Below, piece after piece: positions 17,739 to 24,908 of a stretch of DNA of 64,000 bases. Both the position numbers and the translations under genes were made by a program. Under the pieces are notes generated by a model. That model did no database searches, had not been told where the DNA came from, and worked only from the letters and a program-made list of their open reading frames with translations. Location of the stretch: positions 558,001-622,000 of the forward strand of contig NZ_CP159825.1 of assembly GCF_047729555.1 (NCBI RefSeq). The letters are read 5' to 3'. This DNA is from Porticoccus sp905181945. GTDB lineage: Bacteria; Pseudomonadota; Gammaproteobacteria; Pseudomonadales; Porticoccaceae. Within the stretch, counting starts at the first letter, position 1. The number at the start of each line of letters is the position of its first letter.

Positions 17739-18143
17739 CTACTTCCATTCATTATAACTTTTTTTGCGAACAAATGTGGGGATGATGGATGTCAGTAATG
17801 CTCCCAATAAAACCGCGAATGCTCCATACAAAAACCATGTATTTCTTTGGCTTTTGGAGAGCCGGCTGTTTACCCCTCTTAAGATATCATTTTCACTTTT
17901 AAGTATAGCGTTCTGCCTAACTAGCACCTGAATTTTCTCGTTGGCCGAAATGGTGACTTCAGTGGTTTGATTGATGGCGCTTAATTCTTGATAAGGTTTT
18001 TTTGTAATCTCGCTTGCTGCGTGCAAGGTTGATTCTTTTGTCTGAGCTGTAGCCTGAAAAGGGGCTATAACAACAAGGGTGGCAGCTAGGATAAGAATTT
18101 TTTTTATCAAAAATTTTTGTGAGATAAATTTTTTGTTATTCAT
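17739..18143 (-). CDS. small secreted coiled-coil protein with C-terminal membrane anchor
   Basis: The 134-residue protein is not firmly recognised. It has an N-terminal signal peptide (KKILILAATLVVIAPFQATA, likely cleavage near residue 33). A hydrophilic coiled-coil stretch follows (VRQNAILKSENDILRGVNSRLSK), then a C-terminal membrane helix (WFLYGAFAVLLGALLTSIIP) and a basic tail. The coiled coil plus WFLYGAxxxLLGxLLxxIIP end resembles the C-terminal half of TIGR04211 SH3-domain membrane proteins, but no SH3 domain is present. Pseudomonas relatives also carry a short protein of this plan near yciI. The first bases overlap the end of the YciI gene by four bases, indicating coupling. Confidence 0.65.
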   Translation of the reverse strand: MNNKKFISQKFLIKKILILAATLVVIAPFQATAQTKESTLHAASEITKKPYQELSAINQTTEVTISANEKIQVLVRQNAILKSENDILRGVNSRLSKSQRNTWFLYGAFAVLLGALLTSIIPTFVRKKSYNEWK

Positions 18144-18439
18144 GGTAATACCTTCTTGAAGGGCTTTACGGTTACTTTGGAGTAAATTTTTTCTTTTACG
18201 TAAGGATCGCTATCTGCCCAAAATTTAGCTGATACAAGAGAGCCAAATTTTGCAATTATCAGACTACCTGTAAATCCGGCATCGCCTGGCTCTTCGCTAT
18301 CTATAGCTGGATGTGGTCCAGCAACGAATAATCGTCCTTGGTTTTTTAGCTCTTCTAATCGGGCTAAATGTGCAGGGCGCGCACCCATTCTTTTTTTCAA
18401 GCTATCCGGCTTGTCCTCGCTGTATATTGCATACCACAT
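18140..18439 (-). CDS. yciI: YciI family protein
   Basis: YciI proteins are small ferredoxin-fold proteins related to muconolactone isomerase-like dimeric barrels; the biological role is not known. From the ATG at 18439 (complement), with AGAAGGAT upstream, the protein has 99 residues. Family hallmarks are MWYAIYSEDKPDSL at the N-terminus and RPAHLARLEELKNQGRLFVAGPHPA, which carries the conserved histidine/aspartate region. SAKFWADSDPYVKEKIYSKVTVKPF at the C-terminal part completes the pattern. A TTG three bases upstream is a less likely start. It is co-directional with the VC0807-like gene 13 bases upstream. Confidence 0.9.
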   Translation of the reverse strand: MWYAIYSEDKPDSLKKRMGARPAHLARLEELKNQGRLFVAGPHPAIDSEEPGDAGFTGSLIIAKFGSLVSAKFWADSDPYVKEKIYSKVTVKPFKKVLP

Positions 18440-18452
18440 CAATTTAATCCTT

Positions 18453-19157
18453 CTATTTACTATCGTTATGCTGAATAATTTCTTCCAACTGAAGCCCTGT
18501 TAATTTTTTGATCCCTCTAAACAAATAAAATAATGCACCTAGAAGAACTAGCATTGCTGGGATAGCAATCACAGGAAAACTAAGAGCAGTCATTGTCCCC
18601 AACTGTTCATTGAATTCAACTGTTCCTGGCTGACTTGTGATTATTGAAACGGCAAGAATATAATTTAGTAAGGATGAAAGAAAGAATGAACATGCAACTA
18701 TCCATGAGGCATTTGTAAGACAAGTCTCTAAATATTCAGCAGATCCATTTTTTTTGATAATAGCTGATATCCGCTTAGTTTGTATGACCTTGTCGTTATA
18801 TAAGAATGTTTTAACCAAAGGATATGGTGTCTTCAAAGATACCAGGGTGGCGATGCCAAATATTGCAGGTATAGCAGCTTCTTTTATAGCTATGTATATA
18901 GGGTTGAGTTCCAGTAGGCTGATGCCCCCCGTCAACAAGATGCTAATGACGCCTAGTGCCGAAAAAGCATTAAGTTTTTTTATCATTATGAAGTCTTTGA
19001 GGCCGTAGATGATTGGAAATGCTAGCGCTACCGCAACTGCTAACTTTGTGCCTAGGTATTCACTAGTGCTTAGATTTATAAGTATTAAGGTTGGAATAAT
19101 GATATTAAAGGCAATATTCAACAAAAGACTATCGCTCTGACCGCTCTTATTTGACAT
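18453..19157 (-). CDS. polytopic membrane protein, VC0807 family-like
   Basis: From the ATG at 19157 (complement) this is a 234-residue protein with about six hydrophobic segments (for example NIAFNIIIPTLILINL, VAVALAFPIIYGL, AFSALGVISILLTGG, AIPAMLVLLGALFYLF). The pattern FNIIIPTLIL ... FPIIYGLKDF ... NAFSALGVISILLTGGISL resembles the VC0807 family, membrane proteins of unknown function. In Pseudomonas the position upstream of yciI is occupied by ispZ/yciB, a different intracellular septation protein. An upstream TTG at 19205 would extend the N-terminus by 16 residues and has no clear ribosome-binding site. Confidence 0.7.
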   Translation of the reverse strand: MSNKSGQSDSLLLNIAFNIIIPTLILINLSTSEYLGTKLAVAVALAFPIIYGLKDFIMIKKLNAFSALGVISILLTGGISLLELNPIYIAIKEAAIPAIFGIATLVSLKTPYPLVKTFLYNDKVIQTKRISAIIKKNGSAEYLETCLTNASWIVACSFFLSSLLNYILAVSIITSQPGTVEFNEQLGTMTALSFPVIAIPAMLVLLGALFYLFRGIKKLTGLQLEEIIQHNDSK

Positions 19158-19342
19158 ATATATTGATCTATTCTTATTAATGAAATTATTGCTTGCAGAT
19201 CGCAAGAATTTTTACTTTTTCATTGTACGTCACTTATCGAGGGCTGAAAATGAATCTAGTCTGTTAGCGCTGAAACTAAAGCTTTTTCTGCCCATACATA
19301 ACTGCGTATGAGACAATCGATTTTTAGCAACAGAGGCAAATG

Positions 19343-19966
19343 ATGAGTCAATTCTTTTCAATTCATCCAGAAAACCCTCAGTTAAGACTGATTAGGCAGT
19401 CTGTAGAGATTGTTCGAAAGGGAGGGTTAATTATTTTTCCTACAGACTCTGCCTATGCTTTAGGTTGTCATCTCGGAGACAAGAAAGCATTAGATAAAAT
19501 TCGTATGATTAGACAGCTAAGCAAAGAGCATAACTTCACATTAATGTGTCGAGATCTCTCAGAATTATCGCTGTACGCTAAAATCGATAATCAGTTGTAT
19601 CGGTCTCTCAAGGCTCACACTCCGGGTCCGTACACTTTTATTCTTGAGGGTACATCTGAAGTTCCTCGAAGGCTGTTGCATCAAAAACGTAAAACCATCG
19701 GCTTAAGAATCCCAAAAAGCCAGGTCGCTCTGGCTCTTCTGGAGGAGCTTGGCGAACCAATCATGAGTGTTAGTTTGATCATGCCTGGAGATGATTACCC
19801 GCTCACTGATCCGCATGATATGCGCTCCATGCTAGAACATAGCGTTGATCTGATCATTGATGGCGGTTATTGTGGTCTTGAGTCTACGACTGTAGTAGAT
19901 TTCAGTGGTGCGTATCCTGAAATCACGAGACAAGGCATCGGTAAATTTGAAGACTTTGCGCCCTGA
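19343..19966 (+). CDS. yciO: YciO family (Sua5/YrdC-like) protein
   Basis: The 207-residue protein belongs to the YrdC/Sua5 superfamily, whose core members make threonylcarbamoyl-AMP for tRNA t6A. YciO proteins keep the fold but their physiological role is unclear. MSQFFSIHPENPQ at the start is the YciO hallmark, followed by KGGLIIFPTDSAYALGC, TLMCRDLSELS, GPYTFILEG, KTIGLRIP and the C-terminal ESTTVVDF. The ATG at 19343 aligns with E. coli YciO; the ATG at 19340 adds one residue. It is adjacent to scpA-scpB-rluB, as in E. coli and Pseudomonas. Confidence 0.93.
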   Translation: MSQFFSIHPENPQLRLIRQSVEIVRKGGLIIFPTDSAYALGCHLGDKKALDKIRMIRQLSKEHNFTLMCRDLSELSLYAKIDNQLYRSLKAHTPGPYTFILEGTSEVPRRLLHQKRKTIGLRIPKSQVALALLEELGEPIMSVSLIMPGDDYPLTDPHDMRSMLEHSVDLIIDGGYCGLESTTVVDFSGAYPEITRQGIGKFEDFAP

Positions 19967-20096
19967 GCATGCTTAATTTAATATCTGTAATTTTTTGTGC
20001 CATTTTGGCTCGCTAGCTGAATCAATTAATCGCAGTATAATATGAGTAATTATTTTTCATCAAAAATTATGTCTAAAAAAAGCTTATGGATTTTTC

Positions 20097-20915
20097 TTGA
20101 AAACCCTAAATAAAGATATTGGTACTATTGTGTCCCCTCAAGATAAAGACGCGTCTTGTGCTGTCATGATGGGGGCTGAAATTACAACTTTGCCAAAAAA
20201 TCTATATATTCCGCCGAATGCCTTAGAGGTTTTTTTAGAGGCTTTTGAGGGGCCACTAGACCTCCTCTTATACATGATAAAACGACAAAATTTAAATATT
20301 TTAGAGATAAACGTTGCTGAAATTACTCGTCAATATATGAGCTACATTGACTTGATGGAAGCGATGCAGCTCGAACTAGTGGCTGAATACCTGCTCATGG
20401 CCGCAATGCTTGCTGAAATAAAGTCTAGAATGCTATTGCCTAGACAGGAAGCTGCTGAGGAGGAGGATGATCCTCGTTCAGCACTAATTCGTCGCCTGCA
20501 AGAATATGAACGGTTTAAGCAGGCAGCTGAAGATATAGATAGTCTGCCCCGTCTCGGAAGAGATATATTCATGGCTTCAGCACAGGAGCCAGATCTTAAG
20601 AAGGTTCGCCCATACCCTGAAGTATCAATACAAGAGCTTTTGGTTGAGCTATCTAATGTTTTTCTTCGGGTCGACATGAACAAAAGTCATAAAATTGACT
20701 TAGAGAAAATTTCAACCAGAGAAAGAATGTCTAGAGTGTTGAGTATGCTAAATGGTGAAAATTTTGTACCTTTTGTTGATTTATTTGACTTGGACGAGGG
20801 AAGGACTGGAGTGGTTGTTACATTTTTGGCCATCATGGAGTTAATCAAAGAGTCTCTTATAGAAATTGTACAGAGCGAATCATATGCTCCAATTCATATT
20901 AAGACCCAATGTTGA
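20097..20915 (+). CDS. scpA: segregation and condensation protein ScpA
   Basis: ScpA is the kleisin that bridges the two SMC heads in the SMC-ScpAB condensin. The protein has the family core FLEAFEGPLDLLLYMIKRQNLNI, RQYMSYIDLMEAMQ and AEYLLMAAMLAEIKSRMLLP in its N-terminal half. A C-terminal winged-helix region follows (VVVTFLAIMELIKESLIEIVQ). The start is uncertain. The longest frame opens with TTG at 20097 (272 residues), while an ATG at 20166 would give 249 residues and still keep the whole core. scpB follows after 21 bases. Confidence 0.93.
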   Translation: MKTLNKDIGTIVSPQDKDASCAVMMGAEITTLPKNLYIPPNALEVFLEAFEGPLDLLLYMIKRQNLNILEINVAEITRQYMSYIDLMEAMQLELVAEYLLMAAMLAEIKSRMLLPRQEAAEEEDDPRSALIRRLQEYERFKQAAEDIDSLPRLGRDIFMASAQEPDLKKVRPYPEVSIQELLVELSNVFLRVDMNKSHKIDLEKISTRERMSRVLSMLNGENFVPFVDLFDLDEGRTGVVVTFLAIMELIKESLIEIVQSESYAPIHIKTQC

Positions 20916-20936
20916 AATTTTTACTTAGGTTAAAAA

Positions 20937-21668
20937 ATGGAAGTTAGTCAATTAAAAATGATTATTGAAGGCGCCCTATTAGCTGCTGGTCGCCCCTTAG
21001 ATATCAAGCAGATAAAAAAACTATTCAATCAAGAAGTTGCTACTCCTGAGCCATCGGACTCTAAAGTTCTTGATTTTAAGGAAGGCAACCAAAGGCCCCT
21101 GTTAGCAGATATTCATATAGCCCTTGAGGAAATTAGATTAAGCTGTAATGGTCGCGGCTTTGAGCTGAAGCAAACTGCTAGCGGGTATCGCTTCCAGGTA
21201 AAAGAGGAGTTTTCTTTTTGGATTAATCGCCTTTGGGAAGAAAAGCCAAGGAAATATTCTAGAGCATTTTTAGAGACATTGTCTCTTATTGTGTATAAGC
21301 AGCCAGTAACGCGCGGAGAGATAGAAGAGGTTAGAGGTGTCTCAGTTAGTTCGGACACCATCAGATCGCTGCTTGAGCGTGACTGGATAAAGGTGGTAGG
21401 GCATAAGGACATCCCAGGACAACCTGCACTGTATGCCACCACCAATTCTTTTTTAGATTACTTTGATCTAAAAAACCTAAAAGATCTACCTGCTCTTAAC
21501 GAAATAAAAGATATTGGAGAGATGAATGCTGAGCTTGCTTTGGACGCTGTATTGCAAATAGAGAAAGCTGACCGCGATGTGACCCAGAATAAAACTACTG
21601 TAAAAGATACACATAATAACAATCAAATAACCTATAGTCCCCTAGAGCCATCAAAGAATGATATCTGA
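20937..21668 (+). CDS. scpB: segregation and condensation protein ScpB
   Basis: ScpB forms dimers that bind ScpA in the SMC condensin. The 243-residue protein shows the two winged-helix domains. The first is ISEL-like LKMIIEGALLAAGRPLDIKQIKKLF. The second has the strongly conserved FLETLSLIVYKQPVTRGEIEEVRGVSVSSDTIRSLLERDWIKVVG. GHKDIPGQPALYATT precedes a variable C-terminal tail. It overlaps rluB by 11 bases, so the two are translated from the same mRNA. Confidence 0.96.
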   Translation: MEVSQLKMIIEGALLAAGRPLDIKQIKKLFNQEVATPEPSDSKVLDFKEGNQRPLLADIHIALEEIRLSCNGRGFELKQTASGYRFQVKEEFSFWINRLWEEKPRKYSRAFLETLSLIVYKQPVTRGEIEEVRGVSVSSDTIRSLLERDWIKVVGHKDIPGQPALYATTNSFLDYFDLKNLKDLPALNEIKDIGEMNAELALDAVLQIEKADRDVTQNKTTVKDTHNNNQITYSPLEPSKNDI

Positions 21669-22479
21669 AAAATTACAAAAAATATTAGCAAGAGCAGGAT
21701 ATGGCTCACGCCGAGAATTAGAACGCTGGATAACAGAAGGCCGCGTTACAATTAATGGCCAGATAGCCACTACTGGTGATAGAGCCACAACTGAGGATGC
21801 TATTTTGATTGATGGCAAGCCTGTTCATTTGCCTGCATATCAGCGTGTTAGAGTGATTCTGTATAATAAGCCTGAAGGGGAGGTTTGTACCCGGTCTGAT
21901 CCCGAAGGTCGAAAAACTGTTTTTGATTGTCTTCCTAGGATAAAAGGGGAGCGCTGGATAGCTGTGGGCCGACTGGATATCGCCACTACTGGATTGTTGT
22001 TATTTACCAATAATGGGGATTTAGCCCATAAATTAATGCATCCTTCATCGCAAATTGATCGTGAATATATAGTGAGGGTTCATGGCGCAGTTGATGATGA
22101 TATGTTGCAACGACTCCGCGAAGGAGTGATGCTGGATGATGGAGTTGCCAGATTTAGCGACATTGCTGTAGGTGAAAGGGTTGGAACGAATGGCTGGTAT
22201 ACGGTTGCTTTGATGGAGGGCCGCAATAGAGAAGTTAAAAGATTATGGGAGTCGCAAAATATAGAGGTAAATAGGCTTAAACGCGTTCGTTTTGGACCAA
22301 TTTTTTTGCCATCTTATGTTGGCAAAGGGCAGTGGATAGAGCTTGACGAAGTTCCGCTTAATGATTTGCTGGCTTCAGTAAAAATGTTTGTTCCAAAAAA
22401 AAATAAAGCAATACCTTTAAACGAGAAGGAAAGGAGAAATAGGCAGGTGAAGCGACTCCGCTCAGGTGGGGCCAAGTAG
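21658..22479 (+). CDS. rluB: 23S rRNA pseudouridine(2605) synthase RluB
   Basis: RluB isomerises U2605 of 23S rRNA to pseudouridine. The 273-residue protein has an N-terminal S4 RNA-binding domain (KLQKILARAGYGSRRELERWITEGRVTING). The RsuA-family catalytic motif GRLDIATTGLLLFTNNGDLAH follows, with the catalytic aspartate near residue 101. MEGRNREVKRLWE and a lysine/arginine-rich tail complete it. The position after scpB is the standard location of rluB. It converges with yciK, 17 bases between the stops, with a T-rich run but no clear hairpin. Confidence 0.95.
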   Translation: MISEKLQKILARAGYGSRRELERWITEGRVTINGQIATTGDRATTEDAILIDGKPVHLPAYQRVRVILYNKPEGEVCTRSDPEGRKTVFDCLPRIKGERWIAVGRLDIATTGLLLFTNNGDLAHKLMHPSSQIDREYIVRVHGAVDDDMLQRLREGVMLDDGVARFSDIAVGERVGTNGWYTVALMEGRNREVKRLWESQNIEVNRLKRVRFGPIFLPSYVGKGQWIELDEVPLNDLLASVKMFVPKKNKAIPLNEKERRNRQVKRLRSGGAK

Positions 22480-22496
22480 CTTGTTTTTTTTTAAAG

Positions 22497-23243
22497 TTAT
22501 TGTGCATCCAAAGAAAAACCTGAAACTGCGATGCTTTTATTGCCCATTAAGTAAAGATATGAGGGCATAATTTCTTCAGGAGTTTTTATTGTAATTGGAT
22601 TTTCTGCAGGAAAAGCGGCTGCTCGCATGCGAGTACGGACTGGACCAGGATTGATGCAATTAACCCTAATATTACTTGTCCCCTCTAGCTCGCTTGCTAG
22701 CACCTGAGAGAATCCTTCAGTTGCGAACTTTGATATAGAGTATGCCCCCCAATAAGCTTTTCCGATACGACCAACCCCTGATGTGGTAAATACTATCGAA
22801 GCATTTTCTGATTTTCCTAAAAGTGGAAGTAGTGCTTTGGTTAGCATAAATGGAGATGATACGTTCACCTGCATGACTGTTTTCCATGACTCCATTTTAT
22901 AGTTAGCTATAGGCGTTCGTTGGCCCAGAACTCCTGCGTTATGGAGCAGGCCGTCAATACGACCAAATGTTTCTTCGAACCGGTCATGCATGTCTTGGTA
23001 ATCCTGCTCTGATGCTCCTTCCAGGCAAATAGGGTAAATTCCTGGTGTTGCGCCACCCGATAGTTTTATTGCATCGTATATTTTTTCTAGTTTAGATACT
23101 GTCCGCCCAACTAATATAACTGTTGCTCCGTAAGACGCGAAAGTTGTTGACGCGATCGCACCAATACCGTCGCTTGCTCCAGTAACAGCGATAATTTTTC
23201 CTTTTAGGTGATCTTTTGGTGCTACAAAGTTCTTGAAATCCAT
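22497..23243 (-). CDS. yciK: YciK family short-chain dehydrogenase
   Basis: This is a classical NAD(P)-dependent short-chain dehydrogenase of the YciK type; the substrate is unknown. From the ATG at 23243 (complement) it has 248 residues. It shows the nucleotide-binding TGASDGIG, the NAG motif (HNAGVLGQ), and the catalytic Ser...Tyr-x-x-x-Lys (FTTSGVG ... YSISKFA). NCINPGPVRTRMRAAAFPAENP is highly characteristic of YciK. The frame extends 21 codons further upstream to an ATG at 23306, but the shorter start matches known YciK length. It is downstream of mupP as in Pseudomonas. Confidence 0.9.
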   Translation of the reverse strand: MDFKNFVAPKDHLKGKIIAVTGASDGIGAIASTTFASYGATVILVGRTVSKLEKIYDAIKLSGGATPGIYPICLEGASEQDYQDMHDRFEETFGRIDGLLHNAGVLGQRTPIANYKMESWKTVMQVNVSSPFMLTKALLPLLGKSENASIVFTTSGVGRIGKAYWGAYSISKFATEGFSQVLASELEGTSNIRVNCINPGPVRTRMRAAAFPAENPITIKTPEEIMPSYLYLMGNKSIAVSGFSLDAQ

Positions 23244-23316
23244 TACGTTGGCTGCTCTTAAGTGAGATTGATGTCTGTGAATAAGTGCTGATTTTTGTAA
23301 AATCATTTGATAGGAA

Positions 23317-23991
23317 TTATGGATAGAAAATTAAGCTCAATATATCTTCCGGGTGCTCGGCGACATAGTCAGCACCCCAGTCAGAGATAGTCTCTTTTTC
23401 ATCGATATACCCATAAGCAGCTGCTATAGTTGATGCTCCGGCATTTTTTCCTGCTTTGATATCTCGGTAGTGATCCCCAACAAATACAGCATCTTCCGCC
23501 CTTACTCCTAATTGCCTACATGCTAAAAAAATAGATTCTGGATCTGGCTTGATTCGTTGAACATGATCGGGGCATATTATTGCCCCAGGGCTTGGATTCA
23601 GTTTTAGCTTATCAAGTATAGCCATGGTGTAGACCTCAGGCTTATTAGTCACAATACCCCATGGAATTTTGTATTTTTTTAACTCAAGCAATAGCACGCT
23701 TATGCCTATGAAAGGTTGAGTCTTATCTGCTAGATGCTCCCTATAAAAAGCCAATAGTTCCTGTCGTGTCTCCTCAAAATATGGGCTAGAGTGATTCATC
23801 ATGAAAATATTACAGATTATCCCTGCCGAACCATCAGAGATCGATGGACGGATTTTTTTTTCTGTTGTCAGAGGTAGCATTTTTGCTGCCAGGAGTATAT
23901 TTGCAGCAATAGTAAAATCTGGCGCCGTGTCAAGCAAAGTACCATCCAGGTCAAATAAAACTGCTTTAAAGCGTGCTGTTCTTTTATGCAT
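23317..23991 (-). CDS. mupP: HAD-family phosphatase, MupP-type N-acetylmuramic acid 6-phosphate phosphatase
   Basis: The 224-residue protein is a haloacid-dehalogenase phosphatase. It has motif I FDLDGTLLDTAPDF, the motif II threonine in GIVTNKP, motif III lysine and IKPDPESI, and motif IV VFVGDHYRDIKAGKNAG. By sequence alone it would be called phosphoglycolate phosphatase (Gph). In the ubiG-mupP-yciK arrangement of Pseudomonas the middle gene is MupP, which dephosphorylates MurNAc-6-phosphate in cell wall recycling and so influences fosfomycin and beta-lactam responses. I favour MupP from context. The upstream ubiG gene ends 30 bases away. Confidence 0.85.
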   Translation of the reverse strand: MHKRTARFKAVLFDLDGTLLDTAPDFTIAANILLAAKMLPLTTEKKIRPSISDGSAGIICNIFMMNHSSPYFEETRQELLAFYREHLADKTQPFIGISVLLLELKKYKIPWGIVTNKPEVYTMAILDKLKLNPSPGAIICPDHVQRIKPDPESIFLACRQLGVRAEDAVFVGDHYRDIKAGKNAGASTIAAAYGYIDEKETISDWGADYVAEHPEDILSLIFYP

Positions 23992-24021
23992 TTTTGATTT
24001 CAGCTTTAGTCATATGATTTT

Positions 24022-24729
24022 TTAGAAAGGTTTTTTAGCATAGATCATGTAGTTAACATCAATATCATTCTCGTTTAAACGGTAGGTCTTTCTAAAGGGG
24101 TTGTAAGTTAAGCCTGTTATCGATTTTTGTTCTAAGTTGCTGTCTCTAAGCCAACCGCTTATTTCAGATGGGCGAATAAATTTACTGTAATCGTGGGTTC
24201 CTTTTGCCAGTATATTTAATAAGTATTCAGCGCCTATAACAGCAAAAAAATAGGATTTTATATTTCGATTTATAGTTGAAAAGTACAGATGACCGCCGGG
24301 CTTCACTAGGTTGGAACAAGCTCTAATTACAGAACTGGGATCAGGCACATGCTCCAGCATTTCAAGACAGGTAACAATATCAAACTGCTCAGACTGAGCG
24401 ACAGAAAACTCTTCTGCAGTGCATTGTTGATAGTCAACTGAAATACCAGTTTCTAGGCTATGAAGCTTGGCGACGGCAAGAGGTGCTTTGCCCATGTCTA
24501 TCCCAGTAACTATCGCACCTCTTTGAGCCATAGATTCGGTTAATATGCCGCCTCCGCAGCCCACATCTAGCAATTTCATTCCTGATACAGGAGAATGCCT
24601 GTCAATCCAATTAGCACGCAATGGATTAATTTCATGCAGAGGTTTGAATTTACTTTCTTTATCCCACCAGCGACTTGCCAATACTTCGAATTTTTCAATT
24701 TCGCTATGATCGATATTAAGTTCCGGCAT
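24022..24729 (-). CDS. ubiG: bifunctional ubiquinone O-methyltransferase UbiG
   Basis: UbiG carries out both O-methylation steps in ubiquinone synthesis using SAM. The 235-residue protein shows EIEKFEVLASRWWDKESKFKPLHEINPLR-type N-terminal sequence characteristic of UbiG (from residue 10). The SAM-binding motif LLDVGCGGGILTESMA, then EMLEHVPDP and KPGGHLYFSTINR follow. The gene is divergent from gyrA, as in Pseudomonas. It is the first gene of the minus-strand ubiG-mupP-yciK operon. Confidence 0.96.
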   Translation of the reverse strand: MPELNIDHSEIEKFEVLASRWWDKESKFKPLHEINPLRANWIDRHSPVSGMKLLDVGCGGGILTESMAQRGAIVTGIDMGKAPLAVAKLHSLETGISVDYQQCTAEEFSVAQSEQFDIVTCLEMLEHVPDPSSVIRACSNLVKPGGHLYFSTINRNIKSYFFAVIGAEYLLNILAKGTHDYSKFIRPSEISGWLRDSNLEQKSITGLTYNPFRKTYRLNENDIDVNYMIYAKKPF

Positions 24730-24799
24730 TAATGAAATTCCATATTCGTTTAAGTAAATTTTTTTGATTGTTGATTACTAGTATACCTCTGTAGAATGG

Positions 24800-24851
24800 A
24801 TCGTTAAACAACGATATGCAGGCACAAAGATCAAATCTTTTATGTTATAAT
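24800..24851 (+). promoter_or_regulatory. gyrA promoter region with two inverted repeats
   Basis: An extended -10 element (TG at 24843-24844 and TATAAT at 24846-24851) lies about 58 bases before gyrA, with no good -35 box. Two short perfect inverted repeats sit just upstream: ATCGTT/AACGAT (24800-24805 and 24810-24815) and AAAGAT/ATCTTT (24826-24831 and 24835-24840), the second touching the -10 region. They could be operator-like sites or hairpins for the divergent ubiG side. The promoter call is by consensus only. Confidence 0.5.
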
Positions 24852-24908
24852 ATTAAGTCTATTTTTGTAATTTTATCATCGACTACCAGATAAGGAATAT
24901 ATTCCATT

